This document shows, piece after piece, positions 1 through 8,101 of a stretch of DNA of 64,000 nucleotides; within the stretch, counting starts at the first letter, position 1, and each line of letters starts with the position of its first letter. The position numbers and the translations under genes were made by a program. Location of the stretch: the NCBI RefSeq assembly GCF_016616885.1, contig NZ_CP067102.1, forward strand, positions 4,244,501 through 4,308,500, in the 5' to 3' direction. This DNA is from Bradyrhizobium diazoefficiens (GTDB lineage: Bacteria; Pseudomonadota; Alphaproteobacteria; Rhizobiales; Xanthobacteraceae). A model generated the notes under the pieces. The model worked only from the letters and a program-made list of their open reading frames with translations, did no database searches and had not been told where the DNA came from.

Positions 1-328
1 GACAGGCGATGCGCAGCACACCGCGCTTGAGCGTCACCACGCCCTCGAGGAAACGGGCATGCGCATCCTCGTCGCCCCCGGCAAGCCCCGACTTGGTCTC
101 ATCGAACTTGAGCTTGGAGAGCAGCGCTACGCCGTTGAACGTCTTCTGCCCGTGGGTCACCACGTTGTAGCCGAGCGCCTCGATCTCCAGCCGCGGGAAG
201 GCTTCGTCGACGCATTTGATCTCCTGCAGGCAGACGACGTCCGGCTGGCACTCCTTCAGCCAGGTCAGCAGGAGATCGATCCGCTGCCGGACCGAATTCA
301 CATTCCAGGTGGCAACTCTGATGGGCAT
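1..328 (-). CDS. xth: Exodeoxyribonuclease III (partial, N-terminal part)
   Basis: Only the first 109 codons are present; the gene runs off the left edge. Reading leftward from an ATG at 328 the protein begins MPIRVATWNVNSVRQR and carries the CLQEIK box, whose Glu36 corresponds to the metal-binding Glu of the ExoIII/APE1 family; Asn9 matches the conserved Asn of the first strand. ExoIII removes nucleotides 3'-5' and cuts at abasic sites in base excision repair in the cytoplasm. It is divergent from the histidine kinase at 463, with a 134-bp gap that should hold both promoters. The plus-strand reading frame over it is a shadow. Confidence 0.93.
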   Translation of the reverse strand, partial: MPIRVATWNVNSVRQRIDLLLTWLKECQPDVVCLQEIKCVDEAFPRLEIEALGYNVVTHGQKTFNGVALLSKLKFDETKSGLAGGDEDAHARFLEGVVTLKRGVLRIAC

Positions 329-462
329 GGGCGAGGGCTCCGGGCAGGGGTCATGGTTAGAACAAAATGCAAACGTGCCCGTCAAGGACGCCGCAAAATC
401 TCCCACAAAATTAACCCGGCTTAAGCCGGCCTTGGGCCATTGATACCGAAAAGGTTTTTCGA

Positions 463-2793
463 ATGGGATGGCCGGACAAATCAACACAGCGCGCTGAGCC
501 ACAAGACGGCCTGATCGGCGCGTTCCTGTACTGGCTTGGCGGCTTCGCGATCGAGGACGGCCTGACTGCCGGTCTCAGCGAGCGCGAGCTGCGCCGCATC
601 CGCGCTAAGCAGATCGACGCCGTGACGCGGGCAATCCCGGTGACGATGGCCGTCACCATGCTGAACGTCGCCATCGTGCTGATCCTGTTCTGGGGCCGGG
701 GCTGGAACGATTTCCTCGCGATCTGGGGCATGACGCTTGCCGCCACCGCCTCGCTCGCGGTGAGGGCGTGGCGGCGCGCGCAGCAGAATCCGCCGCAGGA
801 AGCTTCACGCCGCGCGGCGCGGCAAATGATGCGGCAGGCATTCTTCCTGGCTGCGATCTGGGGCACGCTGCCGCTCGCATTGTTCAGCCGCGTCGGGCCG
901 ACCGGCCAGCTGATCCTGGCCTGCCTGATGGTCGGCATGATGTCCGGCGGCGCCTTCACGCTGTCGACCTTTCCGCGCGCCGGTCTTGTCTATCTCGCGA
1001 CCATGACAATCGCCTGCGCCGGCGCGATGCTGTTGTGCGGTGCTGGTCCGTATGCCCTGACCGCAATGTTCCTGCTGCTGTTCGCGTTCTTCATGGCGCG
1101 CAACATCGTCTCGCAGGGCAATCTGTTCCTCGGCAATCTCAAGGCCCAGCGCGAGCTCGAACGCCAGACGGAGATCATCTCGCTGCTGCTGAAGGATTTT
1201 CAGGAGAACGCCAGCGACTGGCTGTGGCAGACCGATGCCGAAGGGCATCTCACCGACGTGCCGCAACGCTTCGCCGACGTCGCGCAATTGCCGCTGCCGC
1301 TGCTGAAGGGATCGTCTTTCGCCGACGTGCTCGACATGCTGTGCCCCGAAGACAAGGCGGCGGCCTACAATGTCGTTGGCCTGATGGAGCACGCCGAGCC
1401 GCTGCACGAGATGAACCTCACGGTCGTTACGGGCGGCGAGGCGCGGCTGTGGTCGCTGACGGCGAAGCCGGCCTATGACCGTGACGGCCAGTTTCTCGGC
1501 TATCGCGGTTTCGGCCGCGACGTCACCGAGCGCTGGCGCGCGGAAAAGGCCGAGGCCGAGAGCCGCGCGAAGTCGGATTTTCTCGCCGTGATGAGCCACG
1601 AGATCCGCACGCCGATGAACGGTGTGCTCGGGCTTGCCAGCATGCTGCTCGAAACAAAACTCGATCCGGAGCAGCGCGAAGCCGTCACCACGATCTGGGA
1701 GTCCGGCGACAACCTCCAGCGCATCCTCAACGACATCCTCGATCTGTCCAAGCTCGAGGCCGGGCGCTTCGCGTTCGAGGCGATCGACTTTGCGCCGCAG
1801 ACGCTGGTCGAGACGGTCGCGACCGTGGTGCGCGCAAGCGCCAAGAGCAAGGGGCTCGCGATCAAGATCGAGCTCGATCCGAACCTGCCGCCGACGCTGC
1901 GTGGCGACGTCGCGCGCATCCGCCAGGTGCTGCTCAATCTCGCATCCAATGCGGTGAAGTTCACCGACCAGGGCGAGGTGACGATCAAGGCCATCTGCCA
2001 GGCGCGCCGCGATCTGCTCGCGACCGTTGAATGGACCGTGACGGACAGCGGCATCGGCATTGCACCCGAGAAGCTCGGGCAGTTGTTCTCGGATTTCGCC
2101 CAGGCCGATGCCTCGATCAGCCGCCGCTTCGGCGGCACCGGACTGGGGCTCGCGATCTCCCGGCGCATCGTCGAGCAGATGGGCGGCACGATCGGCGTCA
2201 CCTCGACGCCGGGCGAGGGCTCGACCTTCCGCTTCACGCTGGTGCTGCCGTGGAGCCAGGCGCAGACGTCCAGTCAGGATTCGGGCCGCGATGAAGCCGA
2301 CGACCTCAAGGCGCGCATCGCAAGCCTCGACCGGCCGCTGAAGGTGCTGGTCGCCGAGGACGATGCCGTCAACCGCATGGTCGTGAGCAAGATGTTAGGA
2401 GCCTTCGACGTCGAGCTCCGGGTCGTCGCCGACGGCGTCGAGGCCGTCGCGGCTGTCTCCGAAGGCGATTACGACATCGTGCTGATGGACGTGCGCATGC
2501 CCGAGATGGATGGGCTTGCCGCGACCCGGGCGATCCGCGCGGAAGGCGGCCGCTTCGATGCCCTGCCGATCATCGCGCTGACCGCCAACGCCTTCCCCGA
2601 AGACGTCAAGATCTGCCGCGAGGCCGGCATGTCGGACTTCCTGGCGAAGCCGCTACGGAAACCGGCGCTGGCCGCGGCCCTGCTCCGCGGGCTGGACGGT
2701 CACGTGATGGCAGAGGACGCACCGCTCCAGCCGGATCTGATGCCGGTCGATGTCGAGTGGACGGACGAGGAAAGGCAGATGGCGGGCGCTTGA
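463..2793 (+). CDS. Membrane hybrid histidine kinase with PAS and receiver domains
   Basis: This 776-residue protein would sense a signal, autophosphorylate and pass phosphate to its own receiver. About six hydrophobic segments occupy residues 58-212. A PAS-like domain follows (about 245-355, with [11 protein letters not shown]). The dimerisation/H box is [10 protein letters not shown] with phospho-acceptor His379. The ATPase domain shows an N box ([13 protein letters not shown]) and a G box (DSGIGIAPE). A C-terminal receiver has [11 protein letters not shown] with Asp676. No HPt domain or output domain is attached, so a separate phosphotransfer partner is likely. The signal is unknown. The start is the ATG at 463. 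The downstream gene lies on the other strand. Confidence 0.9.
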   Translation: MGWPDKSTQRAEPQDGLIGAFLYWLGGFAIEDGLTAGLSERELRRIRAKQIDAVTRAIPVTMAVTMLNVAIVLILFWGRGWNDFLAIWGMTLAATASLAVRAWRRAQQNPPQEASRRAARQMMRQAFFLAAIWGTLPLALFSRVGPTGQLILACLMVGMMSGGAFTLSTFPRAGLVYLATMTIACAGAMLLCGAGPYALTAMFLLLFAFFMARNIVSQGNLFLGNLKAQRELERQTEIISLLLKDFQENASDWLWQTDAEGHLTDVPQRFADVAQLPLPLLKGSSFADVLDMLCPEDKAAAYNVVGLMEHAEPLHEMNLTVVTGGEARLWSLTAKPAYDRDGQFLGYRGFGRDVTERWRAEKAEAESRAKSDFLAVMSHEIRTPMNGVLGLASMLLETKLDPEQREAVTTIWESGDNLQRILNDILDLSKLEAGRFAFEAIDFAPQTLVETVATVVRASAKSKGLAIKIELDPNLPPTLRGDVARIRQVLLNLASNAVKFTDQGEVTIKAICQARRDLLATVEWTVTDSGIGIAPEKLGQLFSDFAQADASISRRFGGTGLGLAISRRIVEQMGGTIGVTSTPGEGSTFRFTLVLPWSQAQTSSQDSGRDEADDLKARIASLDRPLKVLVAEDDAVNRMVVSKMLGAFDVELRVVADGVEAVAAVSEGDYDIVLMDVRMPEMDGLAATRAIRAEGGRFDALPIIALTANAFPEDVKICREAGMSDFLAKPLRKPALAAALLRGLDGHVMAEDAPLQPDLMPVDVEWTDEERQMAGA

Positions 2794-2946
2794 AGCTTTC
2801 CATAGACTCGCCCGGCGACCGCCTTCAGGCGCTCGACCGAGCCGGACTCCGGATGCGGCTTGACCGGCGCGAGCATCCCTTTAGCCCCCAGCATAAGCGA
2901 AGGTCGAAAGCCGAAAAAAAGAAGGGCGGATAATCCAAAAATTTCT

Positions 2947-3786
2947 TTACCTAGCCCACTCAAAAACGTCGATCGTAACCTTGGTGATACGAAGCGCCAA
3001 TGCGTAGGCGAGCACGAATGGCCACACGACCCATTGGCCAAGCCCCAACATGATTTCAGCTTCCTCGTTCAACCCCTTCGCGGTTGCTTCGAACTTGGGT
3101 GCGCCCTTCATGTAGTCGCGCCAGCTCTCAAGCCGAATCTCAAACACAGACAACGAAGAGAATATCGAGGGCTTTTCGCGAAGCTTCTCAAGGGTGAACA
3201 ACCCTCCATATGGAAGCGTGACTTCGTTTCGAAACCTACCTTCGAGAGCATCGATCTGTTCGGCCGACAGGTTTGGTCGAATCTCCGCCGCGATTCTTTT
3301 GATACCCTCGCATGGCTGAGCCGAGAACTTCGCTATCGACCCGCACAAGAACTCGGAGAGATACGCAGCAGATTTTTCGACATCAGATCTAAACGGCGCT
3401 TCGCCCTCTTGATGGACCTTCACGGACATTCGCGACAGGGTGAGATCGCGCTGACCAGTGTACCCAACCGCAAACAGGAAGAGGCCGATCGTTGCGGCGC
3501 CAAGGTACCAATAATCAATTCTTCGTACCTTCCTCTGCGACAGGTTCGGCTCCGAAGCGTAGTGCGCATGTGACGCTAGGAGAAACCACAGGAAAGCAAG
3601 AGCTAGCTCTGTCACGAACCCTACCTCCGCGCGGTATGCGAAAAATAGGGCAACTGGCAATACGAAGAAGCCCAACGTCGAAACGTATACGATGATACGC
3701 CGTCCCCGCGGAAAGCGTTGCACTGCGTCGATGAATTCGCGAAAGGTCTTAGGCCGGTTCGTTGGTTCTGGCACAATCTCGGTCAT
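2947..3786 (-). CDS. Hypothetical membrane protein with three N-terminal TM segments
   Basis: I do not recognise the family. From the ATG at 3786 (MTEIVPEPTNRPK) the protein is 279 residues. Hydrophobic segments lie near residues 30-48 (STLGFFVLPVALFFAY), 55-75 and 90-108, and another near the C-terminus (VVWPFVLAYALALRI). The middle is soluble and contains two Cys. An upstream in-frame extension to 3891 would overlap the GIY-YIG gene, which ends at 3795, so the ATG eight bases after that stop is preferred and the two genes are probably co-transcribed. The pair has lower GC than the core genes, suggesting acquisition. Function unknown. Confidence 0.7.
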   Translation of the reverse strand: MTEIVPEPTNRPKTFREFIDAVQRFPRGRRIIVYVSTLGFFVLPVALFFAYRAEVGFVTELALAFLWFLLASHAHYASEPNLSQRKVRRIDYWYLGAATIGLFLFAVGYTGQRDLTLSRMSVKVHQEGEAPFRSDVEKSAAYLSEFLCGSIAKFSAQPCEGIKRIAAEIRPNLSAEQIDALEGRFRNEVTLPYGGLFTLEKLREKPSIFSSLSVFEIRLESWRDYMKGAPKFEATAKGLNEEAEIMLGLGQWVVWPFVLAYALALRITKVTIDVFEWAR

Positions 3787-3794
3787 GTTTGGCG

Positions 3795-4493
3795 CTATTG
3801 ATATTTGCGTCGTTTGAAGGCTGCGACATCTGCCGTAGTCAGCTTGAACCATTCCCCGTTTGCGCGGCGATCGGCGAAGCGCCGATGCCAATACGCCTCG
3901 ATTCCCGAAGGGTCATCGGTGCGGATCGCGTGAACGAGGTTCGCAGCTTCAGGCAGCGCAATACGGATTTCCTTCATGCGGCGTTCGATCTCGTCGCTGC
4001 GACCAATCTTGTAGTGAGCGCCGGACTTGATCAAATAGACGAGCCCCTCCAGCACCGTGCTGCCAGAGACTTTCGCTGTTTCGCTGCCCAACATGTCGGC
4101 GATATCGCGCAGATCAGGCTTGCCGTCCACCCACGCTCGGAGGTTCGACAAGAGATCGTCTTTGGACCCGAAGTGCGTGAAGATGGCTTTGGCGCTCGGC
4201 ACCTCCGCATTCGTCTTGCGATACAGCGCGAGTTCGCTGGAGGTGGGCAAGTGTCCGTAGTGTCTCGCTACCTCGATATATCGTTGCAAGATGATGCCGG
4301 TTTCTGATTTGCCTTGCCACTGGTTAGGAGCAAAGCCCGCTTCCTTAAGCGCATCGCTCCAACGAGCCCAATAAATGCCCCGCCAAGTATGTTCGCGAAT
4401 ACCGGTTTCTCGCTCGAACAACTGACTTCCGGGCGGCTGACCATCATTCGCGTCTGCCAGTCTTCGTATGTCTCGAAGAATAGTCTCTCGCAC
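3795..4493 (-). CDS. GIY-YIG (T5orf172/MUG113-like) protein with homing-endonuclease-associated-type repeats
   Basis: This 232-residue protein has two parts. The C-terminal part (about 145-230) reads VYLIKSGAHYKIGRS, then E-I-E-R-R-M-K, GIEAYWHRRFADRR and GEWFKL, the pattern of the T5orf172/MUG113 branch of the GIY-YIG nuclease superfamily. The N-terminal part contains GIREHTWRGIYWARWSDALK followed by AGF, resembling the short DNA-binding repeats that accompany homing endonucleases. The start is GTG at 4493 with GAGGAAAG upstream; no ATG is in frame. It precedes the membrane gene at 2947-3786 by eight bases. It could be a selfish or defensive DNA-binding nuclease; activity is inferred from the fold only. 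Confidence 0.72.
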   Translation of the reverse strand: MRETILRDIRRLADANDGQPPGSQLFERETGIREHTWRGIYWARWSDALKEAGFAPNQWQGKSETGIILQRYIEVARHYGHLPTSSELALYRKTNAEVPSAKAIFTHFGSKDDLLSNLRAWVDGKPDLRDIADMLGSETAKVSGSTVLEGLVYLIKSGAHYKIGRSDEIERRMKEIRIALPEAANLVHAIRTDDPSGIEAYWHRRFADRRANGEWFKLTTADVAAFKRRKYQ

Positions 4494-4636
4494 GGATCAT
4501 CTTTCCTCAGCATCCCAGCCCCCAATAGTTACAACGGTTTAGGCTTGTCCGCCAAGCGCGACCCGTTTAGGTTGCTCTGCCGCGAGAGCCCAACGAAAGC
4601 GGCTTTTAGCCCGTCGGGGTTTCGGGGAGGCGATCG

Positions 4637-5248
4637 ATGGCCGGCACAACGCTGAAGACGCTTGGCATCTGTATGGCTCTCGCTGTCGGTGCAGTCTATT
4701 ACAATTACGGCACGCTTTCGCCGTGCGATGCGCTCCGCGAGACCGTCCGCCGACAAGACGACCTAGCGCGCGTGATGCCCGACGCCATCGTCGATTTCGG
4801 AATGACAGCTCAGTATGGGAAACTCTCGCCGGGCCGCTGCCTCGCCGTGCTTGTCGGCGGAAAGGCAATGGCCGCGCCAGCCCCGGCCGCTCCTTCTGCG
4901 TCGCAAGCGCTCGCGCCGGGTTCATCGCGGGCTGAGCCGCCAACGTTTCAGACGGCCGGCAATCAAGCTGCGGCAGCAATCAACGAATGCCGGGCAAAGC
5001 GCTTATCCGGGGAGCTGAAGAGCTTCACCGCATCCGCCCAGTGCTCCGGCCCGCGTATCATCGAAGCCTTCAGGAAGGCGAGCTACCGCTACATGGATTT
5101 GGTGAGCCTGATGGTTGCAAAGCGCGCTCAAATTTCGGAGCGGCTGGATCGTCGCGAAATGTCGGAAGCAGACGCCAACGTTGCTTTCCAACAAGCTTTC
5201 AGCGAGGTGGTCACAGCCGAAAAGATGCGCGACGCGGCGCGGCAATGA
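4637..5248 (+). CDS. Hypothetical membrane-anchored or exported protein
   Basis: I do not recognise this 203-residue protein. Its N-terminus (TLKTLGICMALAVGAVYYNY) is one hydrophobic helix, either an uncleaved anchor or a signal sequence. An Ala/Pro-rich linker spans about residues 75-100 (APAPAAPSASQALAPG), and the C-terminal half (about 115-203) is charged and helical with two Cys that could pair outside the cytoplasm. GGGGAGG lies just before the ATG at 4637. It is divergent from the GIY-YIG gene, with about 140 bp between the starts. A protein with a single anchor and a periplasmic helical domain is the best reading. Confidence 0.62.
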   Translation: MAGTTLKTLGICMALAVGAVYYNYGTLSPCDALRETVRRQDDLARVMPDAIVDFGMTAQYGKLSPGRCLAVLVGGKAMAAPAPAAPSASQALAPGSSRAEPPTFQTAGNQAAAAINECRAKRLSGELKSFTASAQCSGPRIIEAFRKASYRYMDLVSLMVAKRAQISERLDRREMSEADANVAFQQAFSEVVTAEKMRDAARQ

Positions 5249-5328
5249 ACGGCGAAAGCGGGAAAGGGACCTTGACGCTCAAATTTATCCGTATATTGCC
5301 GACCGCCGCCGAAACACGGAGGCAGGCA

Positions 5329-5424
5329 ATGAAGCTGAGTAAGGGAAAGGCCGGCAAAGAACCTCGATCCGTCACGTTCTCAATTGATTTCAGCAAGTAC
5401 CGGCAGCTCTCGATCCTGGCGTGA
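5329..5424 (+). CDS. Possible 31-residue ORF
   Basis: A short frame begins with ATG at 5329 after a good ribosome binding site (GGAGG, six bases upstream) and encodes MKLSKGKAGKEPRSVTFSID followed by 11 more residues. It is basic and lies between the hypothetical gene at 4637 and the ParDE module. Only the ribosome binding site supports it. It may instead be the remains of a longer gene. Confidence 0.3.
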   Translation: MKLSKGKAGKEPRSVTFSIDFSKYRQLSILA

Positions 5425-5579
5425 CAGAAGAAAGACACTACGCTTTGAACTGGCTTATCGGACACAAGGAACAGACGTGGGATCATGTCGCGACACCTAA
5501 CACTTCATTGAGCGATGCGTCTGCGGGCGGCTCGCTAGCGGCGCTCAACCTGGGGTCTTCTATCGTATTTTTGGGTGAG

Positions 5580-5630
5580 TGGCGCGCCACGGCCGATGAA
5601 GATGGCACTACTGCTTCGCCGTGGCGCCAT
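5580..5630. repeat. Palindromic repeat, copy 1 (flanks parDE)
   Basis: Arms GCGCCACGGC (5584-5593) and GCCGTGGCGC (5618-5627) are perfect inverted repeats of 10 bp around a 24-bp centre. A second copy in the same orientation lies at 6489-6540 with nearly the same arms and spacer, so the ParDE operon sits between two direct copies. Confidence 0.85.
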
Positions 5631-5722
5631 GACGACGGCGCCAAGCGCGAGCTGCTCGATGTTCATGCGCTGCGGCTGCCTGACACTACGCCGATCGGAG
5701 GGTTGTGCCGACGAATTGGCTC

Positions 5723-5737
5723 TGGCATAATATGCCA
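5723..5737. promoter_or_regulatory. Likely ParD operator overlapping the parDE -10 region
   Basis: TGGCATAATATGCCA is a palindrome with 7-bp arms, centred about 45 bp before the parD ATG. It contains a TAATAT-like -10 element. ParD antitoxins bind such palindromes to repress their own operon, so this is the probable autoregulatory site. Confidence 0.55.
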
Positions 5738-5774
5738 TAGCTGCCCATGTTTCGAATGGCCCGAGAGGACGTCG

Positions 5775-6062
5775 ATGCCAACCAAAAACGTTGTGCTGAC
5801 GAAACGGCAGGAAGAACTTATTGAAACCCTCGTCAAGTCCGGGCGCTATCAGAACGCCAGCGAGGTGTTGCGCGAAGGATTGCGACTTGTGGAGCAACGC
5901 GCAGCCGAGGATGCGAGCAGGCTGAAAGCCCTGCGGGCAGCCGCTCGCGTCGGAATCGACGCATTGGAGAGGGGCGAGTTCAAGGAATTTGAAACCGCAG
6001 GAGACCTGCACGCTTATTTGAATGATCTCTCGGAGAAGGTTATTTCCCGAACATCGGAATAG
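5775..6062 (+). CDS. parD: ParD-family antitoxin (ribbon-helix-helix)
   Basis: The 95-residue protein starts at the ATG at 5775 (MPTKNVVLTKRQEELIETLV). The ribbon-helix-helix pattern of CopG/ParD is clear: a short beta strand, then helix-GRYQNASEVLREGLRLVEQR-helix. The C-terminal half (ALERGEFKEFE, DLHAYLNDLSEKV) is the acidic tail that wraps the toxin. ParD neutralises ParE and represses the operon. The gene is followed, after seven bases, by the parE-type toxin. The palindrome at 5723-5737 is the probable operator. The whole module lies between two copies of a palindromic repeat. Confidence 0.9.
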   Translation: MPTKNVVLTKRQEELIETLVKSGRYQNASEVLREGLRLVEQRAAEDASRLKALRAAARVGIDALERGEFKEFETAGDLHAYLNDLSEKVISRTSE

Positions 6063-6069
6063 TCACCTC

Positions 6070-6426
6070 ATGGCCGAGCAGAAATGGCGTGTTCGTCTCG
6101 GCGGAGCCGCAGAGCTCGATTTTGCGAATATCCTGAAATGGACCACCGAGAATTTCGGCCCCCGACAGTCTCGAATCTATCGGGACACGCTCGTTCGGGC
6201 GATCGCCGAACTCGCGAACGGCCCTGACGTTGCGGGGTCCAGGGCCGGCGACGAGATCATGCGGGGTCTGCGCACGCTCCACATCGCGCGACACGGACGG
6301 CGCGGAAGTCACTTCTTGATGTACCGGGTTGCAACCAAAACGACCATCGAAATTGTTCGCATTCTGCACGACAGAATGGACCTTCAACGCCACATTCCAT
6401 CGGCTACCGACGAGAGCGGGAAATAG
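6070..6426 (+). CDS. parE: ParE/RelE-family toxin
   Basis: This 118-residue protein (MAEQKWRVRLGGAAELDFAN) has the RelE/ParE fold signature: a first strand with R-V-R-L, helices with ILKWTTENFGPRQSRIYRDT, and a C-terminal strand FLMYRVATKTTIEIVRILHD, in which R-I-L-H-D is the usual ParE end. ParE proteins poison DNA gyrase; RelE relatives cut mRNA. The pairing with a ParD antitoxin makes gyrase the likelier target. The ATG at 6070 follows the parD stop by seven bases. The frame can be extended upstream to 6022, but that would overlap parD. Confidence 0.88.
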   Translation: MAEQKWRVRLGGAAELDFANILKWTTENFGPRQSRIYRDTLVRAIAELANGPDVAGSRAGDEIMRGLRTLHIARHGRRGSHFLMYRVATKTTIEIVRILHDRMDLQRHIPSATDESGK

Positions 6427-6801
6427 CTCGCGCGCAAGGCGACCGCAAATCCGGATATTCCAGCGTGCTCTGGCGTCGGGTCGTAAAATGGCGCGCCACG
6501 GCCGATGAAGATGGGAACGACTGCTTCGCCGTGGCGCTATGATGCTGGAGCCAGCGGTGCGCTGCAATCGGCAAAACTGCGATTGCCGGCGCTATGCGTC
6601 GCGGACGCTGCCTTCGATTTCAGGAGGGGGGTCCGGTTACTCTTCCTGGCAAGTCCCCAGCGCGGCCAATGTTGAACCCATTGGGGAATCAGAACGTCCA
6701 AAGCGCCAGGACAGAGCTTTCTGAACAAGGCGACTGAGTAGACACCGGTTACCAAGATTCTGACCCGATCGATTCGCGCCGACCGTCTCATCTGGGCAGC
6801 C
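6427..6801. other. Non-coding region with palindromic repeat copy 2
   Basis: This 375-bp gap contains the second repeat copy (6489-6540) and otherwise no convincing gene, hairpin or promoter. Short open frames on both strands lack ribosome binding sites and recognisable protein patterns. Confidence 0.6.
6489..6540. repeat. Palindromic repeat, copy 2 (flanks parDE)
   Basis: Second copy of the element at 5580-5630, same orientation. It shares both arms (GCGCCACGGC and GCCGTGGCGC) and differs mainly in the spacer (GATGGGAACGACTGC instead of GATGGCACTACTGC). Confidence 0.85.
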
Positions 6802-7458
6802 TTGATGGTGAGGAGAAAACGTTCGATGCAGGAAGCAAGAATGGCCGCAGCCCATGAGCCGGCGGATCGCCTGGCTCGATGGATCGTGCTCGTCGCTTTG
6901 CTTTGTCTTGCGACCGTTCTGATCTGCGTATGGGTGTTGACTCGCGACTACCGGATTCCCGCCGTCCTCGCTTCATCGGCCGTCGGGCTGGCGGCCGGCA
7001 TCGCGTGCCACGAATTTGGACATATGCTGTGCGCTGTGCTCCTGTCAGCTCCAGTCCAACTGGTGTCGATCGGCATCGGCCCAGTGCTGTGGCACTGCCG
7101 AATCGGCGAAACCCGATTTGAGCTGCGTGCGGTGCCTTGTGCGGGCTTCGTGCGGTGCTATCCGCAGCCCATCGTCAACAGGCTTTCGAGGCTGCTCTTT
7201 CTGCTCGGCGGCGTGCTGGGGAATGTCGTGCTGATCGGCCTCGTGAGCGCGATCCGTTCGGCAGTCGTGCCGGACCCCGGGCACGATTACGTCAGTCCGA
7301 TCGCATTCGTCCAATATTACTACATCATCGTGAATTTGGTGCCCTTCTGGACCACGGCGGGCGGTGTCCGGACCGGCAGCGATGGCCTGCAGCTTCTGCT
7401 GCTCGCGTGTGGAACCGTGTCTGGCGCGTCCTCGCGAGATCCGAACTTTCTGGAATGA
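6802..7458 (+). CDS. Membrane metalloprotease-like protein (M50 / site-2 protease type)
   Basis: The 218-residue protein has four or five hydrophobic segments (about 27-47, 53-68, 78-95, 128-152, 165-180). The second ends in HEFGH (His70, Glu71, His74), the zinc-binding motif of M50 intramembrane proteases. Near the C-terminus NLVPFWTTAGG and SDGLQLL resemble the M50 NxxPxPxLDG region, where the Asp supplies the third ligand. No PDZ domain is present, so it is a minimal form. The true start may be the ATG at 6802 or at 6826. No neighbouring anti-sigma factor or obvious substrate gene is seen; the substrate is unknown. Confidence 0.7.
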   Translation: MMVRRKRSMQEARMAAAHEPADRLARWIVLVALLCLATVLICVWVLTRDYRIPAVLASSAVGLAAGIACHEFGHMLCAVLLSAPVQLVSIGIGPVLWHCRIGETRFELRAVPCAGFVRCYPQPIVNRLSRLLFLLGGVLGNVVLIGLVSAIRSAVVPDPGHDYVSPIAFVQYYYIIVNLVPFWTTAGGVRTGSDGLQLLLLACGTVSGASSRDPNFLE

Positions 7459-7526
7459 ATGGCAGCGCTATGGACCATCGGACGGGGGAGGCCGGCCGAG
7501 CTGGGGGATCTCGCGATGATCGTACC

Positions 7527-7625
7527 TTACCCCTGTTTTGCCCGACGCGTCAAATGATTTTCGAAAAAGCCGAAACGAGCCGCGCCGGCTTCCAGGCTAC
7601 TGTGCATGGGGTTGTTTTGCAGATT
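7527..7625. repeat. Possible fragment of a dispersed intergenic repeat
   Basis: The stretch with TTTTGCCCGACGCGTCAAAT and, further on, ACTGTGCATGGGGTTGTTTT resembles an intergenic sequence that I recall as frequent in Bradyrhizobium genomes. No second full copy exists in this window, so the call rests on memory only. Confidence 0.35.
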
Positions 7626-7635
7626 TTGATTTCGG

Positions 7636-7965
7636 CTAGATCGAGAAGCTGGTCCCGCAGCCGCAGGACGCGGTCGCGTTGGGATTGTTGACGCGGAACG
7701 AGGCGCCGATCAAATCGTCGACAAAGTCGACCTGCGAGCCCGCCAGAAACGGCTGCGATGCGGAATCGACCAGCACCACCGCGTTCTCCTGCTCGATGAC
7801 GAGATCGTCGTCGGTGCGGTCGCGGTCGATGTCGAACTTGTATTGGAAGCCGGAGCAGCCGCCGCCCTCGACCGAGATGCGCAGCATCGCGCCTATGCCT
7901 TCGCCCTTGAGGATCTCCCCAATCCGGCGTGCGGCTCGGTCACTGATGGTCACAGCAGTCGTCAT
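7636..7965 (-). CDS. erpA: Iron-sulfur cluster insertion protein (A-type carrier, ErpA-like)
   Basis: This 109-residue protein is a standard A-type Fe-S carrier. It has the three conserved cysteines, Cys37 in GGGCSGF and Cys101 and Cys103 in SCGCGTSF near the C-terminus, which bind and hand over Fe-S clusters to apo-proteins in the cytoplasm. The fold pattern (AARRIGEIL, LRISVEGGGCSGFQYKF) matches IscA/ErpA over its full length. It is divergent from dgt, with a 136-bp gap. ErpA and IscA cannot be separated by sequence alone; an isolated copy next to dgt and argS is usually named erpA in rhizobia. Confidence 0.88.
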   Translation of the reverse strand: MTTAVTISDRAARRIGEILKGEGIGAMLRISVEGGGCSGFQYKFDIDRDRTDDDLVIEQENAVVLVDSASQPFLAGSQVDFVDDLIGASFRVNNPNATASCGCGTSFSI

Positions 7966-8101
7966 AGCCCGTCTCCGATAGGTCCGCGGTCATACCAAAT
8001 TCACTTGGCAGATTCACTTGGCCAATTCATGTGGTATCCCGCGTCCGGCATAGTTAAGTGCAAGGATACGCAGAATCAAATGGATAGGGACTAAATTCGT
8101 C

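Larger units (their letters stand above)
5249..5774. other. Sparse region: small ORF, palindromic repeat copy 1, parDE promoter
   Basis: This 526-bp stretch holds only the small ORF at 5329-5424, the first copy of the palindromic repeat at 5580-5630 and the ParD operator at 5723-5737. The open frame that runs from 5421 into parD has no supported start or homology before the ATG at 5775, so I do not count it as coding. Confidence 0.6.

Noticed and set aside
2700..3041. Minus-strand frame with PVKPHPESGSVERLKAVAG
   Set aside because: It looked like the tail of a gene, but no stop or start fits, it overlaps the kinase end and the membrane gene, and no family is recognised.
5421..5774. In-frame extension upstream of parD
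   Set aside because: It crosses the palindromic repeat and the operator, has no ribosome binding site, and the ParD family starts at MPTK.
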